From Amoebophrya sp. A120 (taxonomy: Eukaryota; Sar; Dinophyceae; Syndiniales; Amoebophryaceae): DNA of 64,000 nt. Position numbers and translations under genes: made by a program. This document shows, one piece after another, positions 54,201 through 63,200 of the stretch. Each line of letters starts with the position of its first letter. The first letter of the stretch is position 1. The notes beneath the pieces were generated by a model. The model searched no databases and was not told where the DNA came from. It saw nothing but the letters and a program-made list of their open reading frames with translations. Where the stretch lies: assembly GCA_905178155.1 (NCBI GenBank), contig CAJINV010000023.1, forward strand, positions 393,610 to 457,609. Reading direction: 5' to 3'.

Positions 54201-56150
54201 GCCGCTTGCCATGCTGAACAACTAGACGCATACGCCCCTACCTAGCCTGGGGATCTGACTGCAATGCTTTCCTGCAATACAAACCTGATTTGTGTACTCA
54301 AATCCAGCGTCAGACATTTCCTTTCGATATGGGGAGGGGGGATTTTTCATTTTGATATCGGTAGCTTCTTACTCTTTCATCGCCCAGCAGCTACTTCGCT
54401 TGCTTATCGACTGTGCAAAAGTATCAGTTACTCGTACTACTTGCAGACATGCATGACAAATCGCCTTCCTTAGCTAAAACAGCATTACAAATTTCGTCTG
54501 TCATGCAGCTAAGGAAATTTGTATTTATGCAATTTATACGTAGAAGTCCGATGCTTTTGCTTTTCATATTGCTTTTTCCAGAACAACTCAGCCAGGCAGA
54601 ATTCGCTTGTTTCTACACAGGCGAGGTGGCTCTTCAACAAGGTTCAACGAGGACTACCGACGTGGACAACGCTGAAGTAGAGCCTTGGTATCCCAAGAAA
54701 AAAGTGTTACAACAGTTACTTACACATTGTGTTGCAGGCCAAGCAAGACAAACCAGCTCTGTCATGCCGGATACGCATAGAAGCCTCGTTTCATAGGTGT
54801 TTTCCCGTAGGATTTCTGCATGACAAGTTTTCTCTCTCATGCCGAGAAATTTGTGTTGCTGAATTGACTACAAATGTGTAACTGTAACACTTTTTTCCTG
54901 GCATACTTGGAGTTTGGTTATCCTTACCAACGAGGAGCAGCGGTTAGAACGGCTCAAAGTAGGTGGTACGTCAAAGCAAGTGCTGAAGAAGCGCGGCGCA
55001 CGACCAGAATTGTTGTTTTCAACAAGGCCACCTAGAGAGTCCGTCAAACGGGCGGTCGTGTATGAATTGCAAAAGCATCGTACTAGTATGAATCCCATGA
55101 CAAATTAGCGCAGCATGAGAAATACAATTTGTCATGCTGATTTACCTTGGGATGGAGATTTGTAATGCATGACTGCGATTACTACGAGTACGATACTTTT
55201 GCACAGGATATCGTGCTCGTGATGCCAAAACGACCGATGACATCAAAGGGTGTTATCAAATGCAAACATGTCTGGGTCTGGAAGGTTGCAACTTGTGATG
55301 CTGTCTTTGGAAGGTAAAAAAGATCTTTATTGCATGACCAGCGAGAGGAGTTCAGTTTGTGCTACGCGGAGTGGGCGTTTCTCATGCGGAATACGCATCA
55401 GAAGGCCCCTTATTAAAAATCTGTGATGCTAGGTAATGCATTACAGACATCCTGGGTCATGCAAAATATGCGTCGCAAACCTGGCAACCTTCCAGACCCA
55501 GACATTTTTACATTTGATAGGTGTGGAAGGTGAGCAAAAAAGGATCATGCGACGAGGAGGACACAACGACGGCACAAGAGGAACTCCTATCAAATGCAAA
55601 CATCTTCCCTGGATGTCTGGAAGGAGGTAAGGTCTGTCATGCTTGTCTGGCATGAGTAAAGAGTTTGTGATGCGTGTCCAAGAAAAGACGTTCTCGTTTG
55701 TCATGCAAAAACGCAGTTTGTCACGCGAGAAACGCAACACAAAGCCGCGCAAATATTTCTCATGCTTGGCTGTGCATTACTACAGAGCATTCATTATTCA
55801 CAGTTCAGCATTACAAGTTTCCAGACATCCAGGGATATTTGCAGTTGATAACTCCTAGCGATGACGTGCTTGCTGAAGACGAGGAAGAAGAAGCTCGACA
55901 AGCTCGCACTTTCTTTGCGAAGGAGCCGGGATTCCTTGCGACCTGGCACGTATCCTGTGCAAAAGTATCGCACTCGCATTGCAGTCATGCATTACAAATC
56001 TTTTTCTTAAGGTAAATCCGCATTGCAAATTTTATTGCTTATGCTGAGGAAATTTGTAATGCATTTATATATACGAGTGCGATACTTTTGCAGTTCATAG
56101 CACATCGCTAGTGGCGAAGATGATAACCGCAGCGGGGCGACGCCCAGCTG
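51233..56150 (+). CDS. Unknown protein with internal tandem duplication, 3' end broken
   Basis: Exons: 51233-51537, 51753-51948, 52219-52706, 53034-53075, 53245-53291, 53559-53614, 53857-54035, 54363-54404, 54574-54688, 54911-55060, 55216-55253, 55525-55587, 55856-55950, 56105-56150. The frame is continuous through all 13 joins. No domain is recognised. Middle segments include WALTTFSLTEYFPFLSVEY and FVLVELVGAIVEHVWY; later parts are charged (LTNEEQRLERLKVGGTSKQV, DEEEEARQARTFFAKEP). A 0.69-kb segment is present twice, 1329 bp apart, with introners included. The start ATG overlaps the previous stop, so this may not be an independent gene. The last introner (56151) is truncated on its right and fused to a third partial copy, so the 3' end is lost; the introner-free copy at 57299 shows what it probably looked like. 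Confidence 0.6.
51538..51747. mobile_element. Introner, family C
   Basis: 210 bp. TSD tgcta at 51533-51537 and 51748-51752. Confidence 0.9.
51949..52213. mobile_element. Introner, family A
   Basis: 265 bp. TSD ctctc/ctcag at 51944-51948 and 52214-52218. Confidence 0.83.
52707..53028. mobile_element. Introner, family D
   Basis: 322 bp. TSD tcggt at 52702-52706 and 53029-53033. Confidence 0.9.
53076..53239. mobile_element. Introner, family B, diverged
   Basis: 164 bp, starts TATCGACTGTGCAAAAG, ends CTTTTCATA. TSD ttgct at 53071-53075 and 53240-53244. Confidence 0.88.
53292..53553. mobile_element. Introner, family A
   Basis: 262 bp. TSD cagcg at 53287-53291 and 53554-53558. Absent from the equivalent point of copy 2 (54611-54620). 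Confidence 0.9.
53615..53851. mobile_element. Introner, family E
   Basis: 237 bp, starts TATGGCGTTCTCAAATG, ends GAACTCCATA. TSD ctgca at 53610-53614 and 53852-53856. Confidence 0.9.
54036..54357. mobile_element. Introner, family D (duplicate of 52707)
   Basis: 322 bp, TSD tcggt at 54031-54035 and 54358-54362. Carried along by the tandem duplication. Confidence 0.9.
54405..54568. mobile_element. Introner, family B (duplicate of 53076)
   Basis: 164 bp, TSD ttgct at 54400-54404 and 54569-54573. Confidence 0.88.
54689..54905. mobile_element. Introner, family C
   Basis: 217 bp. TSD cttgg at 54684-54688 and 54906-54910. Its right end is the only introner piece also present in front of the introner-free paralogue (to 57298). 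Confidence 0.9.
55061..55210. mobile_element. Introner, family B; empty site known
   Basis: 150 bp. TSD tcgtg at 55056-55060 and 55211-55215. The paralogue has a single tcgtg at 57446-57450. Confidence 0.94.
55254..55519. mobile_element. Introner, family A; empty site known
   Basis: 266 bp. TSD ggtgt at 55249-55253 and 55520-55524. The paralogue has a single ggagt at 57484-57488. Confidence 0.93.
55588..55850. mobile_element. Introner, family A; empty site known
   Basis: 263 bp. TSD actcc at 55583-55587 and 55851-55855. The paralogue has a single actcc at 57550-57554. Confidence 0.94.
55951..56099. mobile_element. Introner, family B; empty site known
   Basis: 149 bp. TSD gcacg/gcaca at 55946-55950 and 56100-56104. 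The paralogue has a single gcaag at 57645-57649. Confidence 0.93.
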
Positions 56151-56282
56151 TATCGAATGCAACAGCATCGTACTAGAATAAATTGCATTACAAATGAAAT
56201 TTGTAATGCTGTTTTATTAACTTAGGAATGAGATTTGTCATGCATAACAGCAATTACTACGTGTACGATGCTTTTGCACAGG
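56151..56282. mobile_element. Introner, family B, right end lost; empty site known
   Basis: Starts TATCGAATGCAACAGC after agctg (56146-56150). At TTTTGCACAGG it runs directly into copy 3 of the duplicated exon (tggctcttcaac). The paralogue has a single agctg at 57694-57698. Confidence 0.85.
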
Positions 56283-56390
56283 TGGCTCTTCAACAAGGTT
56301 CAACGAGGACTACAGACGTGGATTTCATAAGACCCAACCAGGGAGACGCGACGGTGACGACGACGAGACGAGCCCCTGCTGGGCATGATT
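56283..56390 (+). pseudogene. Third, partial copy of the duplicated exon
   Basis: Matches 53871-53973 (gctcttcaacaaggttcaac onward, through gacgcgacggtgacgacgac) and ends soon after ctgctgggcatgat, where it becomes an in-frame TAG. Confidence 0.85.
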
Positions 56391-57298
56391 AGGGCGGGAA
56401 AATTGGCAAATCACATCAATTTTTTAGGCGCACCCTTGTGGGGGGTCGAAAGCCTTTCTTTGTGGAGGACTTAACTTCTTGAAAGTCGGCACGCGTAGCC
56501 CGTCCCTTCGTCTGCTCCACGAGAAACACAGTAGCTCGACTTTCGAAGGGCCTCAAGAACAAGACCTGAAAGATGCGGCAGCGCCTTCGTGCTGTGCATT
56601 GTCGCTCAGACCGCCCGGCGATGTTTGATAGGCCAGCCTATCGAAAAAAGGTCGGGCCGCCTCCGGGACTGGAGCCCGACAAGGCCCGGCGCTGGGAGAA
56701 GGAGACCCGGCAAGGGGGGGTGCTCAGGGGGGTGCGTTTTTGCCCCATTCCGCCGCCCCTTCCAAGCACCTCCTCTCGCCGATTTTTGTACGGCCTAAAG
56801 TAACCCCCTAAACCCCATTAGAAACTGCGGATTTGAGGTGTACGGAAATGGTAGCCTAGCGAAAGCCCCTGCCGACCCCCTTCACCCCCCCACTTCGACA
56901 CCCTCCGGAAGCACCCGACTGTTCGCAGGTCCGCATTCTCATTGCCCAGCTGTAGAGGGACAATAAGAAGATCGGTGGGCGCTTCCAGAATTGAATGCGG
57001 GGGCGGGGTTACTGCTGTCCGTTGCCGAACGACGCTTCCCGGAATAATTCTAGAAAAATACTACCCATGAATCCTGGAAAAGACTAGGCCTGGCGGGGGA
57101 CACTGGCGACGAAGAGCAGAGGCGCTGTGCATGACCAAGAGAAACAGGCGAAGTGCGTGCACCTCCACAAAACTACTTTCTTTTGCCCATAAAAATTTGA
57201 TGTGATTTGCCATTTTTTGTTTCTACAGCGTATCCTGAGTAAATTTCCTGGGTTTAGGGTTTACAAATGTGTAACTGTAACACTTTTTTCCTGGCATA
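56391..57298. other. Unassigned region between paralogous copies
   Basis: GC-rich DNA with runs of c or g and no supported ORF. From about 57220, tttctacagcg followed by a family C right end (acaaatgtgtaactgtaaca onward) shows that it is a rearranged join leading into the next copy. Confidence 0.5.
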
Positions 57299-57852
57299 CT
57301 TGGAGTTTGGTTATCCTTACCAACGAGAACCAGCGGTTAGAACAGCTCAAAGTAGGTGGCACGTCAGAGCAAGTGCTGAACAAGCGCGGCACACGACCAG
57401 AATTGTTGTTTTCAAGGCCCCACAGAGAGTCCGTCAAACGGGTAGTCGTGCTAGGGATGCCAAAACAACCGTTGACATCGAAGGGAGTGGAAGGTGAGCA
57501 AAAAAGGATCATGCGACGAGGAGAAAGAACCACTTATGGCACAAGAGGAACTCCTAGCGATGACGTGCTTGCTGAGCAAGAGGAAGAAGAAGCTCGACAA
57601 GCTCGCACTTTCTTTGCGAAGGAGCCCGAATTCCTTGCGACCTGGCAAGTTGCTAGTGGCGAAGATGATAATCGCAGCGGCAGCACGACGCCCAGCTGGA
57701 CCCCATGCGGATTCGTTGCTGGACAAAGTACTAGAGACAGCATGGGAGGCGCTGCAGCGCTTTACGGCTTTGTGAATCGGCGCTGGCCTTTTGTCAATTT
57801 GATGGACAAAAAGCATCCCTGGCGCGTTCGAGAGGATTGCGTTGTTTCGTAA
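57299..57852 (+). pseudogene. Introner-free paralogue of the 54906-56150 coding region, 5' truncated
   Basis: An uninterrupted frame, LVILTNENQRLEQLKVGGTS and on to a stop at 57850-57852, aligns with exons 54911-56150 of the previous gene at roughly 90 percent by eye. At each of five introner sites it has one 5-mer and no insert. It extends past the broken copy by about 150 bases (GFVAGQSTRDSMGG, FVNRRWPFVNLMDKKHPW). It lacks a start codon in this window, so it could be a gene fragment or the displaced true 3' end. Confidence 0.85.
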
Positions 57853-57879
57853 GCAGAACTTTTGCTGTTCGCGAATATT

Positions 57880-57947
57880 AAAAAATATCGAGGGTGGTCG
57901 AGATATAATTGCGTCACGAGCACTAATTGTTTGATGCCGTTCTTGTG
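57880..57947 (+). repeat. Direct repeat, left copy
   Basis: About 68 bp: aaaaaatatcgagggtgg, agatataattgcgtcacgag, and so on to gccgttcttgtg. The second copy is at 59555-59622, same orientation. Confidence 0.88.
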
Positions 57948-59554
57948 CACTAATTGGTTGATGCCTAGAGGGCAGTCCCAGCGGGGACAGTTTGCGTTTG
58001 CCGATGCTTCGCTTGAGTGTGGAGCATTGCCTAGAGGGCAGTCCCAGTGGGGACAGTTGGCGTTCGCCGAAGCTTCGCTAGAGTGCGAGGCATCTGCCGG
58101 AAGGGCAGTCCCAGCCTGCGGGGACAGGTTTGCGCATGCTCGCCATGAGGGCGGCCTCAACGGAGGCGGGGTCGCGGTGTTTTGCTACAAGGCCAATTCC
58201 CGCGGGGAGTAGTTTTGCGAGCATTTAATTTGGGGAAAGATGACATCTTGTGGCCGGGGTCGCCACTGTCCAAACGTCGTTTGGCGCATTATTCCCGTGG
58301 TCTTTGGACGATATCGATATGCCTTCTGTCCTCGATCTCGCCTTGCTTTGGGAACAGGGGTCGTTTGGCACTGGCGGTACCCAATCCGTTACCCTTGCGA
58401 ACTTGTTCCCATGCTTCGGCTGGGGTTCTTGGTGTCCAATTTGTTCGACCTCTGTTCCCTTAGCAGGGCGGGGCCGAGGATCCTCCTCGTCAATAATATT
58501 TTGTGGCGCGGCTATATATTGTTATTGCATCTTGTGGGGCGAAGATGGCTCTTCGGGATGGTTCCCTGGTGCTGGTGTTAGTTTAGTCTATGAATATGAC
58601 AGGGAGTCTGTATGAGCACAGTGTGCTCTCGTTATCGCGTCGATACAATCATCGGCGCACGGATTCTTACCGGCGGGAAGGGGCTCGCGCGCTAGCCTGT
58701 AGCATGCCCTGGGGGCTACGATAGCGCTCTCGTTCGCCTCGCGCTCCTTGGGGATGGCTTTGCTTGTCGCTAGCCACAGCAGGCATTGTTAGGTCTAGTG
58801 CCTCGAGTGAGACTTAGGCAACCGTGGAGGCGGAAGGGGGGCGCGAAGGGGCGGCTGTTCTTGCTCGGTCTTCTGTTGTTTGTCAGTATCGGGGAGTAAG
58901 TAGTGCCCTTTTTGCGGGCTTCTTTGGGTTATTGTTTGGCTTGACTCGCTGGGGACGCACTACCGGGGATGGCCCCCTGCTCTTTCAGTTTTTCCGCCTC
59001 TGCGTCCAGTTGCTACAGCTTCTACCTTTGGTCCGTTATACGGGGCAGTCCCACCCCGCGGGCAGGGACGTTCTCGAAGATGTTACTCGCGTTTGCTGGC
59101 TGGCGCTCGGACGCTTTTGCGTTTCTTGTGTCACGAAGACCTCTGCAGGCGCTGGGGCGGTTTGTGCCCAGGGCAGCTACTTTTCAAGTTTTGCGGGCTT
59201 TGAGGCTTTGCTGTGTTTACTATGGCGGAATTGGTGTCGTCGCTATGTTGCCGGTTCCGAATGTCATGATCTTTTCCGCGGTTTCATGGAGCTCGCCTGC
59301 CGTGCAGGCGATGGATTGCTCCGGAGTGGTGGCTCTGGGGCAAGTGGGGCTGGGCTGGCGCTCCTCTCCCCCCATTCAACCACCTGCGGTGGGGTTCTGG
59401 GGGGTCTTGCCTGTTGGCCTGGTGGTGGTGGAGTGGGTCGCTCCCTGCTGCGGAAGCGAGGGCTCGACCCGCTCGACCCAGCCCCAATGGCGCCGTCCAA
59501 CGGGTTACTCGGGTTGGTTTGGCGCATAGGATAACAGATGGAAGGAACGCAACG
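57948..59554. other. GC-rich unit between direct repeats
   Basis: About 1.6 kb bounded by identical-orientation repeats, with no introners and a base composition unlike its neighbours. The longest ORFs (GTG start at 58824, 236 residues, and overlapping frames on both strands) have no recognisable motif. It may be a mobile or repeat unit. Confidence 0.45.
57963..58130 (+). repeat. 66-bp tandem repeat, about 2.6 copies
   Basis: Unit starting gcctagagggcagtcccag, recurring at 57963 and 58029, with a degenerate third unit near 58098. Confidence 0.8.
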
Positions 59555-59622
59555 AAAAAATATCGAGGGTGTCCGAGATATAATTGCGTCACGAGCACTA
59601 ATTGTTTGATGCCGTTCTTGTG
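59555..59622 (+). repeat. Direct repeat, right copy
   Basis: Near-identical to 57880-57947. Confidence 0.88.
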
Positions 59623-60252
59623 TTCATCTGAACTTCTCTGAATTGCGTGGCCAGAGGAAGAGCTCCTCTTCGATCTGTCATGCAATATTAAAACCATACT
59701 GTTTAGGATCTACTGTGTGCAGTCATCGATTGCTAGAAAGATTCGATTTTTTTTTTTGTGTACACAAAAAATCCCGCAGCACAGATCTCCACTTTGATAT
59801 GGGCTGCACGTAGAGGTTTCATTTTGATAGGATGCCCACCTCGAGCGGCTCGGCCGGCCAAAACTGGACGCGGAAAGAAGCGTATGCTGTGCAAAAGTAT
59901 CGTACTCGTCGTCGTATAAATGCATTACAAAAACAAATTTCGATTTCCTCAGCATGAGAAATAAAGTTTGTAGCTCGGACTTACCTTAAGGAAAAGATTT
60001 GTAAAGCATGCCTGCAATTACTACGAGTGCGACACTTTTGCACAGGACAAACCGGAGGTCGTCTCAACTTCGGCTACAACGAATGTTGTCGGAAATAACG
60101 TTCTTTTCTCCTACTTCCCTTTCCGATAGCCAGGGTCTCCTGCCAGGGTTCGCGGCGCCGCCGGAGTACTACAGCTACGGTCGTGAGCACAAGAACTATG
60201 ATATTGAAGATCATGATAACCAGACAAGAATAAATACGTAGTATCTATCATC
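59623..60252. other. Upstream region with a possible leader exon
   Basis: A family D right end (GTTTCATTTTGATA, to 59829) is followed by ATG at 59832 and MPTSSGSAGQNWTRKEA up to a family B introner (59883-60049). The frame after that introner hits a stop within 90 bases, so a coding link to the Cas1-like gene is not shown. Confidence 0.45.
59883..60049. mobile_element. Introner, family B
   Basis: 167 bp, starts TATGCTGTGCAAAAGTATCG, ends CACAGGACA. TSD aagcg/aaccg at 59878-59882 and 60050-60054. Confidence 0.8.
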
Positions 60253-63200
60253 ATGACCTTAAAACCTGGAAATAAAATTATCAAATGTAAAAATGTCTGG
60301 GTCTGGAAGAATGCAACTTGTGATGCTGCATTTGGATTTCAGAAAAATCTGTATTGCATGAGTACCAAAAGGAATGCAATTTTTGCTACGCGGAGAGGGC
60401 ATTTTTCATGCGGAATAGGCATCAAGAAGCTCTCAAAAAATCTGTGATGCTAGGGCATGCATCACAGACATCAGGGCTCATGCAAAACGTGCTTGACAAG
60501 TGTCAGAATCTTCCAGACCCAGACATTTTTTCAATCCATGAAAATGCTGAATCAACAAACACCAGCTGCTTCTGGCAGCTGCAAGGGGCCGCCCAACGCC
60601 GCGGGCGTGCAGCCGGTTTCAGTACAATTTTCGATGCGAGAGTGGGTCCGCACCTTTTCCGTGGCACAGGTGAAACTCCTGTTCGTAATTGCCTGTGCGT
60701 GTGTGGGAAACGAGTGGCCGTACAGCTTCCAACGCAACAAAAATGTGAGTCCCACGGGGTTTTGGACCGGCTGTCTCCTATGCCTCCTGCTCACCATGGC
60801 CAGTGTGAAAAATCGCCGGACGTTGGCAAAAGACCCAACCAGGTACAAAACCACGCTGCTGTGCCGAGAGCAGACGGAGGAGTGGAAAGGATGGATGCAG
60901 TGGGTGTTCATTCTCTACCACTACTACCGTGCCCGCTTTGTCTACAACGAGATCCGTGTCTTCGTTTCTTGCTACGTGTGGCTCACCGGGTTCGGGAACT
61001 ACTGCTACTTCAGTAAGACGAAATATGAAAGAAAAAAACTGTGTAAATGTAACTTTGTCTTGCAGATATTGCAATACAGTTACACTTGTCATGCCGGATA
61101 TACATGCATCAGAGGCTATTTTGATAAATACGTGTCTATTTTGCGTACGAGCTACGCATGACAGGTTTTCTGTCATGCAAAACAAATCTGTGATGCTGTT
61201 CCTGCAAAAAAGTTACACTATACACAGTTTTTGTCTTGGATACAAAAGACTTCTCGCTGAAGCGCGTTCTTCTCATGCTAGTGCGGATCAACTGGCTGCC
61301 GCTGCTCCTGTATCGTAAAGGAAAAATCCCTCCACCCCATATCGAGACGAAGTTTCTGATGCTGGATTTCCGTACACAAATGCGCGCTGTCTTGCAGTAA
61401 GGCATCGCAGCCAGATCCTCAGCCTAGGTAGGGGCGTTTGGGCCTAGTTGTTTAGCATTGCACACGGCTGTCCCCTAGGCCCAACAGCATGCCAAATCGC
61501 TTCCATAATGGCGCGGAAGCCTCTGCGCTTGTCTTCTTGCAAGACAGAAGTGACTTGTGGTCTCAAATAAGCAACACAAATTTTCGGAATCACACTGTTT
61601 CGATACGGGGAGGGGGGATTTTTCCTCACAATATCCTGTGCGTGTTCGTGCATCGTGGGAGCGTAATATCCGGTATGGAGCTGTACTACGTGGTGCCGCT
61701 GCACACCTATCCTATGTAAAAACGTCCCCACCCCATAGTCAAGATGGGGAATCGGCTAGACAAGTCCACAAGTTTTGGCTGTTTTGCATGACAAATGTGG
61801 ACTCGCAGTGTAGTGCTGTTTGAGGTAGTTCAGCAGCATCACAGATCTAGCATATCATGCTGATTGGAGGCATTACAAATCCCAAAACACGACCAGAAAC
61901 CGCTTCTCATGGGGCTCCGCATGACAAACATTTTGAGCATGCAGATTTGCATGACAACTCTGGGGTGGGGACGTTTTTACACAAAATAACACCTGTGGCT
62001 TCCTCATGACCTACGCGACCTGCTATTTGCAGCAGGTGCTTGCGGACCAATTTGAAGATTACTATTCCTCGCGGAAAATAACGACTCTGATGGGGCGGCA
62101 GGAGCAAAATAGCACTTATCAAATGTAAAAATGTCTGGGTCTGGAACAAAGCAACTTGTCATGCTAAATCTCAATCACGTACAAGTCTGTGTTGCATGAT
62201 TACCAAAAGCTGTCCACTTTTGACCTCATCGAGAGGCAGTTTCTCATGCAGGATAGGCATGATAGAACTCTCACGGAGTCTGTCATGCTATGCCCTACAT
62301 ACCAGACCGCTTGGGTCATGGAAAACCTGCAGGACAAGTCTGGCAGTTTTCCAGACCCAGACATTTTTACATTTGATAGCACTGGTGCAGCTGCCAGTTC
62401 CTCTTCAAGAATCACCATAAAAATATCGCAAGAAAAAACTGCTTCACTGTGAGCTTGTGATGCAGAAAATGGATCGCAGAAGCGTGTGTCATGCTACACA
62501 TGCAAGACAATGGATTTATTCTAGCTGTGTTTTCCCTTAGGAACTCCGCATGACAGATTTTCAGTCGTGTCATGCGTAACAAACTTGTGATGCAGATTTT
62601 GCAAAATCACCACAGTGAAACTGTTTGTTCGTGGGATAAAAAATGGCCGCCGACCTCGCAGGCCTGTTTCTTTCCCTTCTACTGTATTGTGAGGAAAAAT
62701 TATCCCCCCTCCCCATATCAGAGCGAAATTTCTGATGCTGGATTTGCGTACACAAATCAGCCTTGTCATCTTGCAGTAGAGGACTGCAGGCCCATGGCAA
62801 AAGTCTATCGCGGAGAGGTTTTATTTAGCCTAGGCGGTCAGCATGACAAAAGTCTATGCCGTAGGCCCAACAGCATCACAAACCGCTGGCATAATGCGGG
62901 AAGTCTTCTGGGTTTGCCTCCTTGCAGCAAAACAGAGACGAAGATTTGTGACCACAAATAAGCATCACAAATTTCCAAAAATGTACCTTTTCAATATGGG
63001 GCAGGGGGATTTATTTTCCTCGCAATACACTGCACGTTGCCTTCTTTGAGGGGGTATCAAATGTAAAAATGTCTGGGTCTGGAAGAATGCAACTTGTGGT
63101 GCTGAATTTGGATTCCAAAAAAATCTGTGTTGCATGAGCAGCAAAGGGAGTGCAATTTTTGCTACGCGGAGAGGGCATTTGTCATGCGGAATAGGCATCG

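Larger units (their letters stand above)
53932..54618 (+). repeat. Tandem duplication, copy 2
   Basis: Offset 1329 bp from copy 1 along its whole length. Confidence 0.93.

Noticed and set aside
57299-57852. Introner-free copy as a processed retrocopy of mRNA
   Set aside because: The right tip of the 54689-type introner remains directly upstream and no poly-A tract follows the stop, so a spliced-RNA origin is less likely than an old uninterrupted paralogue; not fully excluded.
58824-59534. 236-residue ORF as a gene
   Set aside because: Starts with GTG, has no motif, and overlaps comparable ORFs in two other frames of GC-rich DNA between direct repeats.
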